Origin: Pseudarthrobacter sp. SSS035
Lineage (GTDB): Bacteria; Actinomycetota; Actinomycetes; Actinomycetales; Micrococcaceae
Direction of reading: 5' to 3'
NCBI RefSeq assembly: GCF_023273875.1
Contig: NZ_CP096882.1
Coordinates: 1,922,001-1,986,000 of the forward strand
DNA length: 64,000 bases
Shown here in pieces: positions 16,242 to 25,234 of this stretch. Each line of letters starts with the position of its first letter. Positions within the stretch are counted from its first letter, which is position 1. The notes below the pieces were generated by a model, which was not told the DNA's origin, made no database searches, and worked only from the letters and a program-made list of their open reading frames with translations. The translations under genes and the position numbers were made by a program.

Positions 16242-18935
16242 CTAGACGGCAGGAAGGACGAACGGCTCCTTAGCCAGGGCGGCTTCCTTGCCGGCCGCAA
16301 GGGCCGTCAGCTGGGCTCGTGATTCGACTCCGAGCTTCCTGTAAATCGCAGTCAGGCGCACCTCCACGGTACGGACGGACACATAGAGGGTGGCCGCGAT
16401 TTCCTTGTTCCGCATCCCGCGGGCCACCATTCGGGCCAGCACGCGTTCGTGGTCTGCAAGCATCAGCATCGCCGGATTGTCGGACGTGCCGGCTGGTTCC
16501 ACCCGCTCGTCGAGCAGCAGCGAGTCCACGTGCTGGGCCCAGGCATGGGCACCCGCTTCGTCGAACATCACCTTGGCACGAAGCAGACCGTCCCGGGCGC
16601 TCCGAATGCGGCCGAAGGCGTTGAGGCGTTCGGAGTAGCAGAGCAGTGTCCTGGCGCGTTCCAGCAGGGACTCTTGGGCGTTCCTGTTTGCAAGTGCATC
16701 ATTGAACATCTGGAGGGACTGCTCGCCGTCAGCCAGCATCGCCCGGCTCCGGGCAACCGCCATCATGAGCCAGGGCGAACGCAGGCCCACCGCCCGGCTT
16801 TCCAAGTGCCACAGCGCCTGGGCGGCTTCCCTGTGCCTGCCCAGCCTGACCAGGACTTCCACCAGATCGGCCTCACAGCGCAGCAGAGTCGGGTTGCTGA
16901 AGGCCTGGCCGATCTCCGCTGCCCGGGACAGCTGCGCGAAGGACTCGGCGAGATTTCCGCGCATGAGGGCAAAATGCCCCTGGCACGCGGCCAGTTGCGC
17001 CGTGATGGCCGGGTGGCTTTCCGCCCCGGAGAAGTGCTGTGCGTCTGTTGCGTAGGCGTGGGCGAGTTCCTCGTTTCCGAGCGCATTGGCCCGCCAGACC
17101 CGGAAGACGTGCCGCATTCCACGGTGGTATTTGGTTTCCGGTTCAGCCAGTTCAAGGTCCTCGATCAGTTTCACGGCTTTCCGGACGTTGCCGGCACGGA
17201 TTTCGTTGTCCACAGCAAAGAAATTGGCGGTTTCCCGCCAATTGACCGTATTGGCCTCCAGAACGTTCCGCACCCGGGCAAAGGCCTCCTGGGCGGCAGC
17301 ATGGTGTTCGGCATAGGCCAGCGCGCGGCCCTGTACCAGAAGAGCCGCCACCGTTTCGTTCCCGCCGTCGGGCTTGCGGCTGAACTGTCCGGACTTCCCG
17401 CTGATCACCTCGATGAGTCGCCGGGCGCTCTCCGCCAGCGCCAGGCAGTCGGGGGAGGCATGGTCCAGGTACTTCTCGGCGTACTGCACCAGGCCGGTGG
17501 CATCCTCAAGCTCCCAACGGTCCGCGTAGTACAGCGCACCGGCCACGAGCAGGCGGGCTGCAAATGCCGGATCATGCTGTCCGAGTTCCTTCACCAGCCG
17601 GAGCACCATGCTGGAGCGCACGGCGCCGCCCTGGATGAACTGGATCTCGAAGGCGAGGCCCGTCAGTCGAAGGACCAAGGCAGGGTTCCGCGTCACCCGC
17701 TGGGCCCAGTCCAGGTAGCGCTTGGCGTAGACGAACTCACCCCTGTTCAACAGCAGTTCGGCCACCGTGGTGAGCCTGGCGGTGGTCTCCGCTTCCCAGG
17801 GGTTGATGGTCAGGGCCCGTTCAATGTACTCGACGGCGAAGGGCACCTCGCCGCTTCGGATCAGGTCAACGGCAAACCGGAGCAGGCCAAACGGAGTCTG
17901 CCGCTCCAAAGCGGTAAAACTCAGATGCCAGCGGTGGGCATAGGGATCCGCGGGCTCCGCCGCGGCCGCCATGGCACGGTGGCTGGCGGTCCGCGTTGCC
18001 GGTGTCATGGCAGCATAAACATAGCCCCGGAGCAGCTGGTCCTGGATCCTCAGGTGTGGTCCGGACCTGTTGACCATGCCATTTGCCAGCAGTTCGTCGA
18101 TCCCGCCCCACAGTTGGTCGTATGCCCGTTCCAAGGTGGCGATATCGCTGCGGCAGGACAGCGAGAGGAGGTCCAGGACCTGCCTCGCACCTGGCGAGAG
18201 CCCGCCCACGGTGGCGGCGAACTCGGCCTCGAAGCTGCCTTTGCCGGGGAGCGGGACGGGGAGTGCGTATTTTCCCTCGGCCTGGCGTTCCAGCAGCAGC
18301 CCAAAAAGCTCGACGGCGGCGAGCGGGTTCCCCTGGGTGGCCGCGGCAACTGCGTGGACCGCCGCTGTCGCGGTCTGCCGAGCCGGAATGGACTCCAACA
18401 TGCGGACCGTGTCGTTGTAGCTCAGCGGCGCCAGCTGGAGGGCGGGCAGGGAGGCGAAGGGACTTTCGGCAGTCTCTTCCCGCACGCTCATAAACAGTGC
18501 CATGTCCGTCCCGGTCAGCCGGCGTGCCAGGTAGCCGATCACGGCCTGGCTGCTGGGGTCCAGCTGGTCGGCATCATCGATGACGATGACCGTCCGGGAT
18601 GACGAGCGCTGGTGCAGCCCGTTGAGCAGCATGGTGGAGACAGTGGGGACGTTCATGGCGCCGCTGGAATCGCGCAGCAGTTCATCGGCGAAACGATTAA
18701 GGACGGGGTCGTCGATGCCGGTGAGGAGCGCGGTAAGGCCGGAGAGCGGCCAGTCGGACTCGGACACGCTCGCGGTGAGAAAAACGGTCCGAAAGTCGGA
18801 AAGGCGGGGAATCTCGGACAGGAGGGCGGATTTGCCCATCCCACGCCGGCCCACCACCTTGAGTGCTGAATCTTTAGGACCCCGGATTACGGAGAGTATC
18901 CGGTCCAATTCCCTGCTTCTGCCTATTAACGACAT
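16242..18935 (-). CDS. LAL-type LuxR-family ATP-binding transcriptional regulator
   Basis: 897 residues from ATG 18935; a start at 18998 would add 21. The N-terminal AAA/NTPase module begins MSLIGRSRELDRIL with Walker A VVGRRGMGKSALL and Walker B-like TVIVIDDADQL. The middle is a long TPR-like helical region. The C-terminal LuxR HTH (about the last 65 residues) reads ADHERVLARMVARGMRNKEI, then VSVRTVEVRLTAIYRKLGV. LAL regulators activate transcription after binding a small-molecule inducer and ATP. It lies beside sugar-nucleotide and glycosyltransferase genes, so control of surface polysaccharide is a reasonable inference, and it is a candidate for the protein binding the CGAGTA-N5-TACTCG sites. 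No ligand is predictable. Confidence 0.85.
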   Translation of the reverse strand: MSLIGRSRELDRILSVIRGPKDSALKVVGRRGMGKSALLSEIPRLSDFRTVFLTASVSESDWPLSGLTALLTGIDDPVLNRFADELLRDSSGAMNVPTVSTMLLNGLHQRSSSRTVIVIDDADQLDPSSQAVIGYLARRLTGTDMALFMSVREETAESPFASLPALQLAPLSYNDTVRMLESIPARQTATAAVHAVAAATQGNPLAAVELFGLLLERQAEGKYALPVPLPGKGSFEAEFAATVGGLSPGARQVLDLLSLSCRSDIATLERAYDQLWGGIDELLANGMVNRSGPHLRIQDQLLRGYVYAAMTPATRTASHRAMAAAAEPADPYAHRWHLSFTALERQTPFGLLRFAVDLIRSGEVPFAVEYIERALTINPWEAETTARLTTVAELLLNRGEFVYAKRYLDWAQRVTRNPALVLRLTGLAFEIQFIQGGAVRSSMVLRLVKELGQHDPAFAARLLVAGALYYADRWELEDATGLVQYAEKYLDHASPDCLALAESARRLIEVISGKSGQFSRKPDGGNETVAALLVQGRALAYAEHHAAAQEAFARVRNVLEANTVNWRETANFFAVDNEIRAGNVRKAVKLIEDLELAEPETKYHRGMRHVFRVWRANALGNEELAHAYATDAQHFSGAESHPAITAQLAACQGHFALMRGNLAESFAQLSRAAEIGQAFSNPTLLRCEADLVEVLVRLGRHREAAQALWHLESRAVGLRSPWLMMAVARSRAMLADGEQSLQMFNDALANRNAQESLLERARTLLCYSERLNAFGRIRSARDGLLRAKVMFDEAGAHAWAQHVDSLLLDERVEPAGTSDNPAMLMLADHERVLARMVARGMRNKEIAATLYVSVRTVEVRLTAIYRKLGVESRAQLTALAAGKEAALAKEPFVLPAV

Positions 18936-19362
18936 GTGGTCCCCATCCATCGAAGAAGGAGACCGAACTGCTTGCTCTATGCAAAATCCTGGGTCCATCC
19001 AGCCGCTTGCGCGACACGCGGACCGGCTTTCCTGGCCGCGTCATTGCGTCCAGCACGGTACCCAGCCGTTCTTGCAAATATAGCCCTGTTCCGCGGCGGG
19101 CACCAGAGAGACTTTTTCCTCAAGCGCGGAGCCTGTTTCCCGGGTTATCCACATAGCCCGCCGGACGCTTCCGGCGGCGCGCGCGCTGCGCGTAGCCTTG
19201 AGTCAAGCGCGAATCGCCTATCCGGTCCAAATGCACTAAGATATTGAAGTCTGTGCTGCGCCCTGCCTCCGTTCTGTTGGTCGGGCATCGCACGGCATCG
19301 CAAATGAACCTCCTGTTACGGAAATGCCGTAACCGCTTAGCCCAAAGGAGGTGGGTTCACAT
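18936..19362. other. Divergent region between LAL regulator and rpsF
   Basis: 427 bp. It contains one perfect consensus DnaA box TTATCCACA at 19145-19153 and, in its last 60 bases, the hairpin leader of rpsF. No coding frame is convincing. Confidence 0.5.
19305..19359 (+). promoter_or_regulatory. rpsF leader hairpin, possible S6:S18 autoregulatory element
   Basis: GTTACGG-AAATG-CCGTAAC (19315-19333) forms a 7-bp stem. Outside it, TGAACCTCC (19305-19313) is complementary to GGAGGT/GGTTCA spanning the Shine-Dalgarno site (19347-19359). One structure could therefore hide the rpsF ribosome-binding site. Autoregulatory S6:S18-binding leaders are known before rpsF in many bacteria. That this is one is inferred from location and pairing, not from a covariance match. 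Confidence 0.45.
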
Positions 19363-19668
19363 ATGCGTCCTTACGAATTGATGGTAATCATCGACCCCGA
19401 GGTCGAAGAGCGTACCGTTGAGCCGTCGCTTCAGAAGTTCCTGAACGTCATCACCAACGATGGTGGAACCATCGAAAAGGTTGACATCTGGGGCCGTCGT
19501 CGACTGGCTTACGAAATCAAGAAGAAGTCCGAAGGTATCTACGCCGTGGTGAACTTCACCGCCAAGCCGGACACCGCCAAGGAACTTGACCGCCAGCTGT
19601 CTCTTAACGAGACCATCATGCGCACCAAGATCACCCGCCCCGAAGAGCAGAAGGTTGTTGCTGAGTAA
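19363..19668 (+). CDS. rpsF: 30S ribosomal protein S6
   Basis: 101 residues, normal for bacterial S6: [17 protein letters not shown], the [19 protein letters not shown] core and [10 protein letters not shown]6 pairs with S18 on the platform of the 30S subunit. I chose ATG 19363, ten bases after a strong AAAGGAGGTG, over an in-frame ATG 12 bases upstream that would overlap the ribosome-binding site. It is first in the rpsF-ssb-rpsR-rplI operon, 73 bp before ssb. The leader hairpin (19305-19359) suggests translational control. Confidence 0.97.
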   Translation: MRPYELMVIIDPEVEERTVEPSLQKFLNVITNDGGTIEKVDIWGRRRLAYEIKKKSEGIYAVVNFTAKPDTAKELDRQLSLNETIMRTKITRPEEQKVVAE

Positions 19669-19741
19669 TTTCAGCTCCCATTTTCATTCTTTACCCCGCA
19701 GGATCGAATTCTTCACCCAGGATCGAACAAGGAGGCAGTAG

Positions 19742-20323
19742 ATGGCAGGCGAAACCACTATTACGGTCATCGGTAATCTCACCAGTGACCCGGAATTGCG
19801 GTTCACACCGTCAGGTTCGGCAGTCGCGAACTTCACCATCGCTTCCACCCCGCGCACCTTTGACCGCCAGTCCAATGAGTGGAAGGACGGGGAAACCCTG
19901 TTCCTCCGCGCAGCGGTTTGGCGTGAAGCAGCCGAGAACGTCGCCGAGTCCCTCACCAAGGGCATGCGCGTGATCGTTTCCGGCCGTTTGAAGAGCCGTT
20001 CCTACGAAACAAAAGAAGGCGAAAAGCGCACCGTTATCGAGCTCGAAGTCGACGAAATCGGCCCGAGCCTGCGTTACGCCAATGCCAAGGTCAACCGCAC
20101 CCAGCGCTCAGGCGGTCAGGGTGGTCAGGGCGGCTTCGGCGGCGGCAACAGCGGCGGTGGCTTCGGAGGCGGCAACACTGGTGGAAACCAGGGCGGCAAC
20201 TCCGGTGGAAGCTTCGGTGGCGGCAACCAGCCGGCTGCACAGGAGGATCCCTGGGCGACGCCCGGTGTCTCCAATGCAGGTGGTGGCTGGGGCAACGGCC
20301 CCGATTCCGAACCTCCCTTCTAA
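19742..20323 (+). CDS. ssb: Single-stranded DNA-binding protein
   Basis: 193 residues. The OB-fold (about 1-110; [59 protein letters not shown]) is followed by a Gly/Asn/Gln-rich flexible linker and the acidic tip DSEPPF, which recruits replication and repair partners. It forms tetramers that coat ssDNA at forks. The start ATG 19742 has AAGGAGG six bases upstream. The gene lies between rpsF and rpsR, as in many bacteria, and dnaB lies 11.5 kb further on, an unusually long gap explained by the intervening operon (21.8-28.4 kb). Confidence 0.97.
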   Translation: MAGETTITVIGNLTSDPELRFTPSGSAVANFTIASTPRTFDRQSNEWKDGETLFLRAAVWREAAENVAESLTKGMRVIVSGRLKSRSYETKEGEKRTVIELEVDEIGPSLRYANAKVNRTQRSGGQGGQGGFGGGNSGGGFGGGNTGGNQGGNSGGSFGGGNQPAAQEDPWATPGVSNAGGGWGNGPDSEPPF

Positions 20324-20451
20324 ACCAATCATTTAGGCCCGACGCCGGGACCGCCGAAAGTGCCGCAAGGCACCTGACGTGGCTGCCGCCGTCGGACCAC
20401 CACCATCCCGTGGATCAACATCCACGGGCTCCATAGAATAGGAGCTCCACG

Positions 20452-20691
20452 ATGGCTAAGGCTGAACTCCGTAAGCCCAAACCAAAGTCCAACCCCTTGA
20501 AGGCCGCTGACATCACTGTCATCGACTACAAGGACGTAGCATTGCTGCGCAAGTTCATCTCCGACCGCGGAAAGATCCGCGCCCGTCGCGTCACTGGCGT
20601 CACGGTGCAGGAACAGCGCAAGATCGCCCAGGCAATCAAGAACGCCCGCGAAGTTGCACTGCTGCCCTACTCCGGCGCTGGCCGCGGCTAA
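20452..20691 (+). CDS. rpsR: 30S ribosomal protein S18
   Basis: 79 residues. The core [26 protein letters not shown] and the C-terminal [21 protein letters not shown] are diagnostic. It lacks the Cys4 zinc ligands of the C+ paralogue, so it is the zinc-independent form. It binds S6 on the 30S platform. It lies 128 bp after ssb and 17 bp before rplI. A GGAG-containing ribosome-binding site precedes ATG 20452. Confidence 0.97.
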   Translation: MAKAELRKPKPKSNPLKAADITVIDYKDVALLRKFISDRGKIRARRVTGVTVQEQRKIAQAIKNAREVALLPYSGAGRG

Positions 20692-20708
20692 GGAAGGGAC
20701 TGACTAAC

Positions 20709-21161
20709 ATGGCAAAGCTCATTCTGACCCACGAAGTAACCGGTCTCGGTGCCGCTGGCGACGTTGTCGAGGTCAAGGACGGTTACGCACGTAACTACCT
20801 GCTGCCCCGCAACTTCGCCCTGACCTGGTCGAAGGGTGGCGAGAAGCAGGTTGAGTCCATCAAGACTGCCCGCGCCGCCCGCGAGCACGCTTCCCTGGAA
20901 GACGCTCAGAAGCAGGCCGCTGCACTCTCCGCCAAGCCGGTCAAGCTCGTCGTCAAGGCTGGCGAGACCGGACGCCTGTTCGGCACCGTCAAGCAGGCCG
21001 ACGTAGCCGACGCTGTTGAGGCCGCTGGCCTTGGCAAAATCGACAAGCGCAAGGTTGAACTGCCGGCACACATCAAGTCGGTTGGTTCCTACCAGGCCAA
21101 CGTCCGCCTTCACGCTGACGTTGCCGCTGTGATCGAACTCAACGTAGTCGCAGGCAAGTAG
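20709..21161 (+). CDS. rplI: 50S ribosomal protein L9
   Basis: 150 residues, with [33 protein letters not shown], the L9 signature, in the N-terminal rRNA-binding domain. A central helix follows (residues about 45-75), then the C-terminal domain [21 protein letters not shown]9 binds 23S rRNA near the L1 stalk and helps maintain reading frame. AAGGAAGGGAC precedes ATG 20709. It is the last gene of the operon, followed by a strong terminator. Confidence 0.97.
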   Translation: MAKLILTHEVTGLGAAGDVVEVKDGYARNYLLPRNFALTWSKGGEKQVESIKTARAAREHASLEDAQKQAAALSAKPVKLVVKAGETGRLFGTVKQADVADAVEAAGLGKIDKRKVELPAHIKSVGSYQANVRLHADVAAVIELNVVAGK

Positions 21162-21192
21162 CCTTTTCCGGTTACGCAGCCTCAAACTGCAC

Positions 21193-21231
21193 AAAAACCC
21201 CCGTTGCCGTCACCGGCGGCGGGGTTTTTTG
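21193..21231 (+). terminator. Rho-independent terminator of the rpsF-rplI operon
   Basis: The stem CCCCGTTGCCG / CGGCGGCGGGG (with G-T wobble pairs) has loop TCAC and is followed by TTTTTT. It starts 32 bases after the rplI stop. The A-rich 5' side (ACAAAAAC) may make it work in both directions. Confidence 0.85.
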
Positions 21232-21311
21232 TGCCCTGCGCTGCGCCGACATGGCACTTGGCGGCAGTGTCGCTGCCCGGGACTGCGGTTACGTGCCATC
21301 TCGCGCGTCAG

Positions 21312-21735
21312 TCAGGGGCTGTGAAGGGCCGTGGTCACGTGCCTGTAGCCCGCCTTGATCAGCTCGGCCAACACTGCCTGGTCCACGTCCTCGAGCCTGT
21401 TCACGTACAGGCACCCCGCGCCGGTCTTGTGCTTCCCGAGCCGGGGCAGCAGTTCCGCAGCCTCGGGCCCGTACATCAGCCCGTAGAGCGAGAGGCTTGC
21501 CTTCCGGGGTGAAAAGCCCACCGCCGCCGCATCCCCTTCCCTGCCGCTCTCGTATTTGTAGTGATACCGCCCAAAGCCCACGATGGTCGGCCCCCCACAT
21601 CTCGGGCTCTTTGCCGGTGATCTCCCTCATGAGCGCCAGCAGCCGCAGGCCATCACGGTGCCTGACAGGGTCCTCGACTGCGGCCAGGAATTCGTCCACT
21701 GAGGCGCCGGTTGCCTGGGTCTTGTTTTCAGCCAT
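21312..21735 (-). pseudogene. DUF1801-like protein, frameshifted in a poly-C/G run
   Basis: The N-terminal part (MAENKTQATGASVDEFLAAV, ending EPEMWG) and the C-terminal part (GFGRYHYKYESGREGDAAAV, then KHKTGAGCLYVNRLEDVD) are the two halves of one small DUF1801/YdhG-like protein, but they lie in different frames. The break is at a run of six C (21591-21596, six G in the mRNA). Removing one base restores GPTIVGFGRY and a full protein of about 140 residues. This is a one-base insertion by slippage, or a sequencing error. The family is of unknown function. Confidence 0.7.
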
Positions 21736-21841
21736 GACGGAAGTCTCGCAGAGCCCAGGTCACTTGTCAGCCGCGCCGGTCCGGGTGGTAGCCAGCGGCG
21801 GTGAGCCAGAATACTCCCTCGTGCGCTGACACCGGTACGGC

Positions 21842-22894
21842 TCAGCCACCGTCCGGACGCCAGTACCGCAGCCCGCCGCTGGTGGTGCCGTCGCGGGCGA
21901 CGTCGACCACGGCGTACGGGAACGCCCGCCGGTCCGACTGGTCAGGTCCGCGACCGCGGACGTCCGAACACCACGTGCCGGTATTGACGTACCGGGTGGG
22001 GCACGCCTCGAGCGCCGCCTCGAGGGCCCGGTGGGTGTGGCCCGAGACGTACCAGGCCACTCCGGAACCGTGCGCCTCGAGGGTACGTGCGAACCGGCCC
22101 GCTGCAGCAGGAGCCTTCTCGCCGGTGACTCTGCGCCCGGTGGCCGAGAGCACCATGCGAGTCGCGGCGACCGGGAGCGCCGACACCGTCCGGAACCGGG
22201 ACAGGCGCGCCAGGTCCCGAACGGCCACGCCGTCGAGCACGAGCCGCAGTGACTCGGTCTGCAACAGCTCGTCGTAAGCGAGCTCCCGGACGCGGCGTTC
22301 CGCCCGCTCGGACGCCAGGCAGGCCCGGGCAACGGCCCCGGCACGGCTCAGGTGCGACCTCGACGGTTGGGCGTTCCAGGCGGCGAGCGGGGGTAGGTTC
22401 AGCTCGTCGGTGCCGTTGACCGCCGCGCGGAGCAACTCGGGCATCCGGTGCAGCGCGTGGTGCTGGTGCCCGTGCTCGGCCACGAGCACGTGGGGCACGT
22501 GCAGGAACCACGGGTGCACCCGGACCCGCGTGGGCTCGGCGGGTGACAGCAGCGCCGACAGGCGGGCGGCAACCGAGGGCCGGGCCAACTCCACGTCGTG
22601 GTTGCCGCACACGAAGTGCAGCTGCACGCCGCGCGCCGCACACGCCTTCAGCGCCCGGAAAGTGTCGAGGTGGCGGGCGAGGATGGACTCGAGCCGGGCC
22701 AGGCTCTCGTCCTCGGCGAACCCGACCAGCTCGAACGTGTCACCGACGAAGGCGACATGCTGCTGCGGACCTGAGGCTGCCAGCACTTCGCGGTGCAGGA
22801 ACTCGGGCAGCACTCTGCCGGGGCACCGGGGGTCGTCGTCCGACACGCCCAGGTGGAGGTCGCTAAGGAGCCACCACCGCGCAGCGTGGCTCAC
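21842..22894 (-). CDS. Calcineurin-like metallophosphoesterase
   Basis: 350 residues with the full metal-binding set: SDLHLG, FVGDTFE, CGNHDVE, EHGHQH and SGHTH. The layout resembles UDP-2,3-diacylglucosamine pyrophosphatase/LpxH-like phosphoesterases, but lipid A is not expected here, so cleavage of a nucleotide-sugar or polyprenyl pyrophosphate intermediate is a guess. I chose GTG 22894, which overlaps the upstream stop as GTGA, over an in-frame GTG at 22945 lying inside the previous gene. It is last in the seven-gene operon starting at 28427. There is no signal peptide, so it is cytoplasmic. Confidence 0.83.
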   Translation of the reverse strand: MSHAARWWLLSDLHLGVSDDDPRCPGRVLPEFLHREVLAASGPQQHVAFVGDTFELVGFAEDESLARLESILARHLDTFRALKACAARGVQLHFVCGNHDVELARPSVAARLSALLSPAEPTRVRVHPWFLHVPHVLVAEHGHQHHALHRMPELLRAAVNGTDELNLPPLAAWNAQPSRSHLSRAGAVARACLASERAERRVRELAYDELLQTESLRLVLDGVAVRDLARLSRFRTVSALPVAATRMVLSATGRRVTGEKAPAAAGRFARTLEAHGSGVAWYVSGHTHRALEAALEACPTRYVNTGTWCSDVRGRGPDQSDRRAFPYAVVDVARDGTTSGGLRYWRPDGG

Positions 22895-23109
22895 ACGAGT
22901 AGTCCCAGCACTCGTGGAAGGAAGAGGAGCAGGTACATCGTCCACATGACGGCGACGACCCAGTGGCTCACAGTTAGGCCGAGGAGCCCCGGGCGTGTGG
23001 GCTGCCCGGTGTCTGGTCCGGCGGCGCGTCGGACCTCGAGCGCGATGAGGGTGATGAGCAGGGCGGCAGCCGCGAGCAGTCCCGCCAGGTCAATCATGAC
23101 GTCGATCAT
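22891..23109 (-). CDS. Small two-helix membrane protein
   Basis: 72 residues with two hydrophobic segments (IDLAGLLAAAALLITLIA, then the VVAVMWTMYLLLFLP region) and a short basic/polar loop between. It has no known motif. ATG 23109 is preceded by AGGAGG. Its stop overlaps the phosphoesterase start and its start overlaps the stop of the next upstream gene, so it is embedded in a coupled operon. It may be an accessory subunit of the glycosyltransferase or export machinery. Confidence 0.7.
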   Translation of the reverse strand: MIDVMIDLAGLLAAAALLITLIALEVRRAAGPDTGQPTRPGLLGLTVSHWVVAVMWTMYLLLFLPRVLGLLV

Positions 23110-23447
23110 GACGCCGCCTCCTGTCGTGCGCGTGCCATGCACGCGAGGATGGTGATAACGCCCATCGTGACGACGCACGCCTGCCAGGACCACACAGCGA
23201 GGTAGAACATCGCCGTGGACACCGCCGTGAGCGTGGCGAGGCCGAGCGCCAGGACGAGCAGCACGCCGAGCGCGAGGTCGGTCACCTGCATGAGTCGGGC
23301 CAGTGCCTGCCCCGGGAGCAGGACCAGGACCGCTATCGCGGCGACCGTCTGCAGCGGTGTCGGCAGCCCGACGAGTGTCACCACCGACAGCGCGACGGCC
23401 GCGAGACCGAGCGCCACGGTGAGCCGGCTGACGCCCCCGCCGCTCAT
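23106..23447 (-). CDS. Small membrane protein with about 4 TM helices
   Basis: 113 residues, almost entirely hydrophobic (LTVALGLAAVALSVVTLVG, TVAAIAVLVLLPGQALARL, LALGVLLVLALGLATLTAVS, then a C-terminal helix). It contains the LLPGQAL motif, reminiscent of the first helices of DUF1616-type or polysaccharide-export membrane proteins. Start ATG 23447 overlaps the upstream stop (ATGA). I cannot assign a function; genomic context suggests a role with the glycan operon. Confidence 0.7.
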   Translation of the reverse strand: MSGGGVSRLTVALGLAAVALSVVTLVGLPTPLQTVAAIAVLVLLPGQALARLMQVTDLALGVLLVLALGLATLTAVSTAMFYLAVWSWQACVVTMGVITILACMARARQEAAS

Positions 23448-25234
23448 GGCGTCACCCGGTACACGCGTGCGTCGACGTTGCTGAACGCGAGCTCCACGCC
23501 GTCCTGCACGCTCAGCCACTTCTCCAGCTCGGCGAAGCCGCCCGCGCTGCTGGCGCCCTGCACCACGAGACTCGCCTCCGACGAGCGCGTGAGCAACACG
23601 ACGGCACCGCCAGGGCTGTGTCGGGCGTAGTCGTAAACAAGTGGGCCGCACGTCGCCGTCGACAAGTCGGACCGGCACATGTCGTCGATCGTTCGGGCCC
23701 GGTGTTCGAGGTAGGCCTCGCTGCGCCACGGCGTCGGGTGGGCAGCCGAGATGATCGTTGAGCCGGGGGGCGCGAGACGCTGCACGGCGGCGACGGCGGC
23801 GATCTCATCATCGGTGAAGACGTCATACTGGGCGTTCCCGAACCGGCCCGTCACGGTCAGCACGGCCAGCAGGAAGCAGGTGAGCGCAAGCCCCCCCGCG
23901 GCGCGGGAGGAGGGGCGTGTGCTGCCCTCCGTGGGAAGCAGGACCGAGCACGCCTGCATGGCGATGAAGGGCAGCGCGAACAGCGAGACGCGGATGAGCA
24001 TCTCCCCGCCGTACAACTGCGCGGGGAAGAGCAGCAGTGGGGTGGTGGCCAGGAGGACCACCCGGATGTCGAGACGTCCTCTGCGCCAGTCGCGCACCGC
24101 CCCCGCCGCGGCAAGCGCCCACAGCACGAGGGTGAGAACGATCCGGACCTGCACCACCAGCACGTGCCCAGCGGTCCCGTCGAGGCGGTCGATGACGTTC
24201 GCCTCGGTCGCGGCCTGCAGTCCTGCTTCCGCCAGGGGTGGGTTCCCGATGAGGTATGCACTCGCGGGGTAGGCGAGCCACAGCGTCAGCACGACTACGG
24301 CGATCAGGGGCAGCCGGCTGGGCCAGACACGTCCGCTCAGGGTGAGCGCGGTGATGGCGATAAGCACCATGAACGGCGTCAGCTGATGGCTCGCGCAGAT
24401 GACCGTGACGAGCAGTAGGGTCACCACGAGCGCACTCACCCGGTGCCCCGACCGGGGCTCGGCGGGTGACCGCCCTTGCCACCACGCCACCAGGTCGGCG
24501 CGTCGGTAGCCGCGGATCTCGGGAGCCCGCGCGGCCAACGGGCCGACGAGCAGCGCGACCACGACGAGGTACAGGAAGAAGCCGAACGCCTGGGGAGACA
24601 GGTAGTCCTGGTCCTGCCAGCTGCCGAGGCAGAAGACCCAGAGCACGAGCCAGCGCCGTCGCGGATCGCGCGTCAGGTAGCCGGTCAGCACGCCCAGGGC
24701 AGCGAGCCACAGACCCATGTTGAGCACCGGTGCCCACAGGGCAACGGCCACCGGGTCAAGACCGGTCGCCCGGAGCAGCGTCGCCAGGAGCGCGAAGAAA
24801 CCCGGCCAGTTGAAGTACCCGTCGATGTCCGGGTCGATCCCCTGGGTGCGCGAGAGGGCGTCGGCGACGCCGAGGTGACGGAACGCGACCTCACCCCGCG
24901 GTACGTCCGTCACGAAGGCTGCGGTCCCGAAGAGCACAAGCACGAGCACCACGACGAGCCATATCATGACCGGGCGTCGCGCCGGGCCCGCGGTATCCCC
25001 CCGCAGGGCCACGACGAAGGCGACGTTCAGAAGCAGGACCCCCGCCCAGAACGGGTAGGGCAGCACGGCGACGAGCCCCAGATCGCTGTTCACGGGCACG
25101 GTCACCGTGGAGGCGGCCCCCACGGCAAGCGCCAGCGACACGACTCCCGCCAGCGCGCACCACACGTCACGGGGCTTCCAGCGTCCCTCCGTGCGGCTGG
25201 TCTCATCGAGCGTGCCGGTCATCGTGTGTCTCAT
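23444..25234 (-). CDS. Polytopic GT-C-like membrane protein
   Basis: 596 residues with roughly 12 predicted transmembrane segments. A large loop after the first pair contains FRHLGVADALSRTQGIDPDIDGYFNWPGFFAL, and a C-terminal soluble part of about 130 residues has ISAAHPTPWRSEAYLEHRAR. This resembles the overall plan of GT-C glycosyltransferases using polyprenyl-phosphate sugars, but I see no diagnostic DD/DE loop, so an O-antigen-polymerase-like role is an alternative. Start ATG 25234 overlaps the flippase stop (ATGA) and has AAGGAAGG upstream. It is central to the operon, between a Wzx-like flippase and two small membrane proteins. Confidence 0.75.
   Translation of the reverse strand: MRHTMTGTLDETSRTEGRWKPRDVWCALAGVVSLALAVGAASTVTVPVNSDLGLVAVLPYPFWAGVLLLNVAFVVALRGDTAGPARRPVMIWLVVVLVLVLFGTAAFVTDVPRGEVAFRHLGVADALSRTQGIDPDIDGYFNWPGFFALLATLLRATGLDPVAVALWAPVLNMGLWLAALGVLTGYLTRDPRRRWLVLWVFCLGSWQDQDYLSPQAFGFFLYLVVVALLVGPLAARAPEIRGYRRADLVAWWQGRSPAEPRSGHRVSALVVTLLLVTVICASHQLTPFMVLIAITALTLSGRVWPSRLPLIAVVVLTLWLAYPASAYLIGNPPLAEAGLQAATEANVIDRLDGTAGHVLVVQVRIVLTLVLWALAAAGAVRDWRRGRLDIRVVLLATTPLLLFPAQLYGGEMLIRVSLFALPFIAMQACSVLLPTEGSTRPSSRAAGGLALTCFLLAVLTVTGRFGNAQYDVFTDDEIAAVAAVQRLAPPGSTIISAAHPTPWRSEAYLEHRARTIDDMCRSDLSTATCGPLVYDYARHSPGGAVVLLTRSSEASLVVQGASSAGGFAELEKWLSVQDGVELAFSNVDARVYRVTP

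Noticed and set aside
16449..18602. Plus-strand open frame of about 700 codons opposite the LAL regulator
   Set aside because: The minus strand has Walker A and LuxR HTH signatures; the plus frame is low-complexity without any domain.
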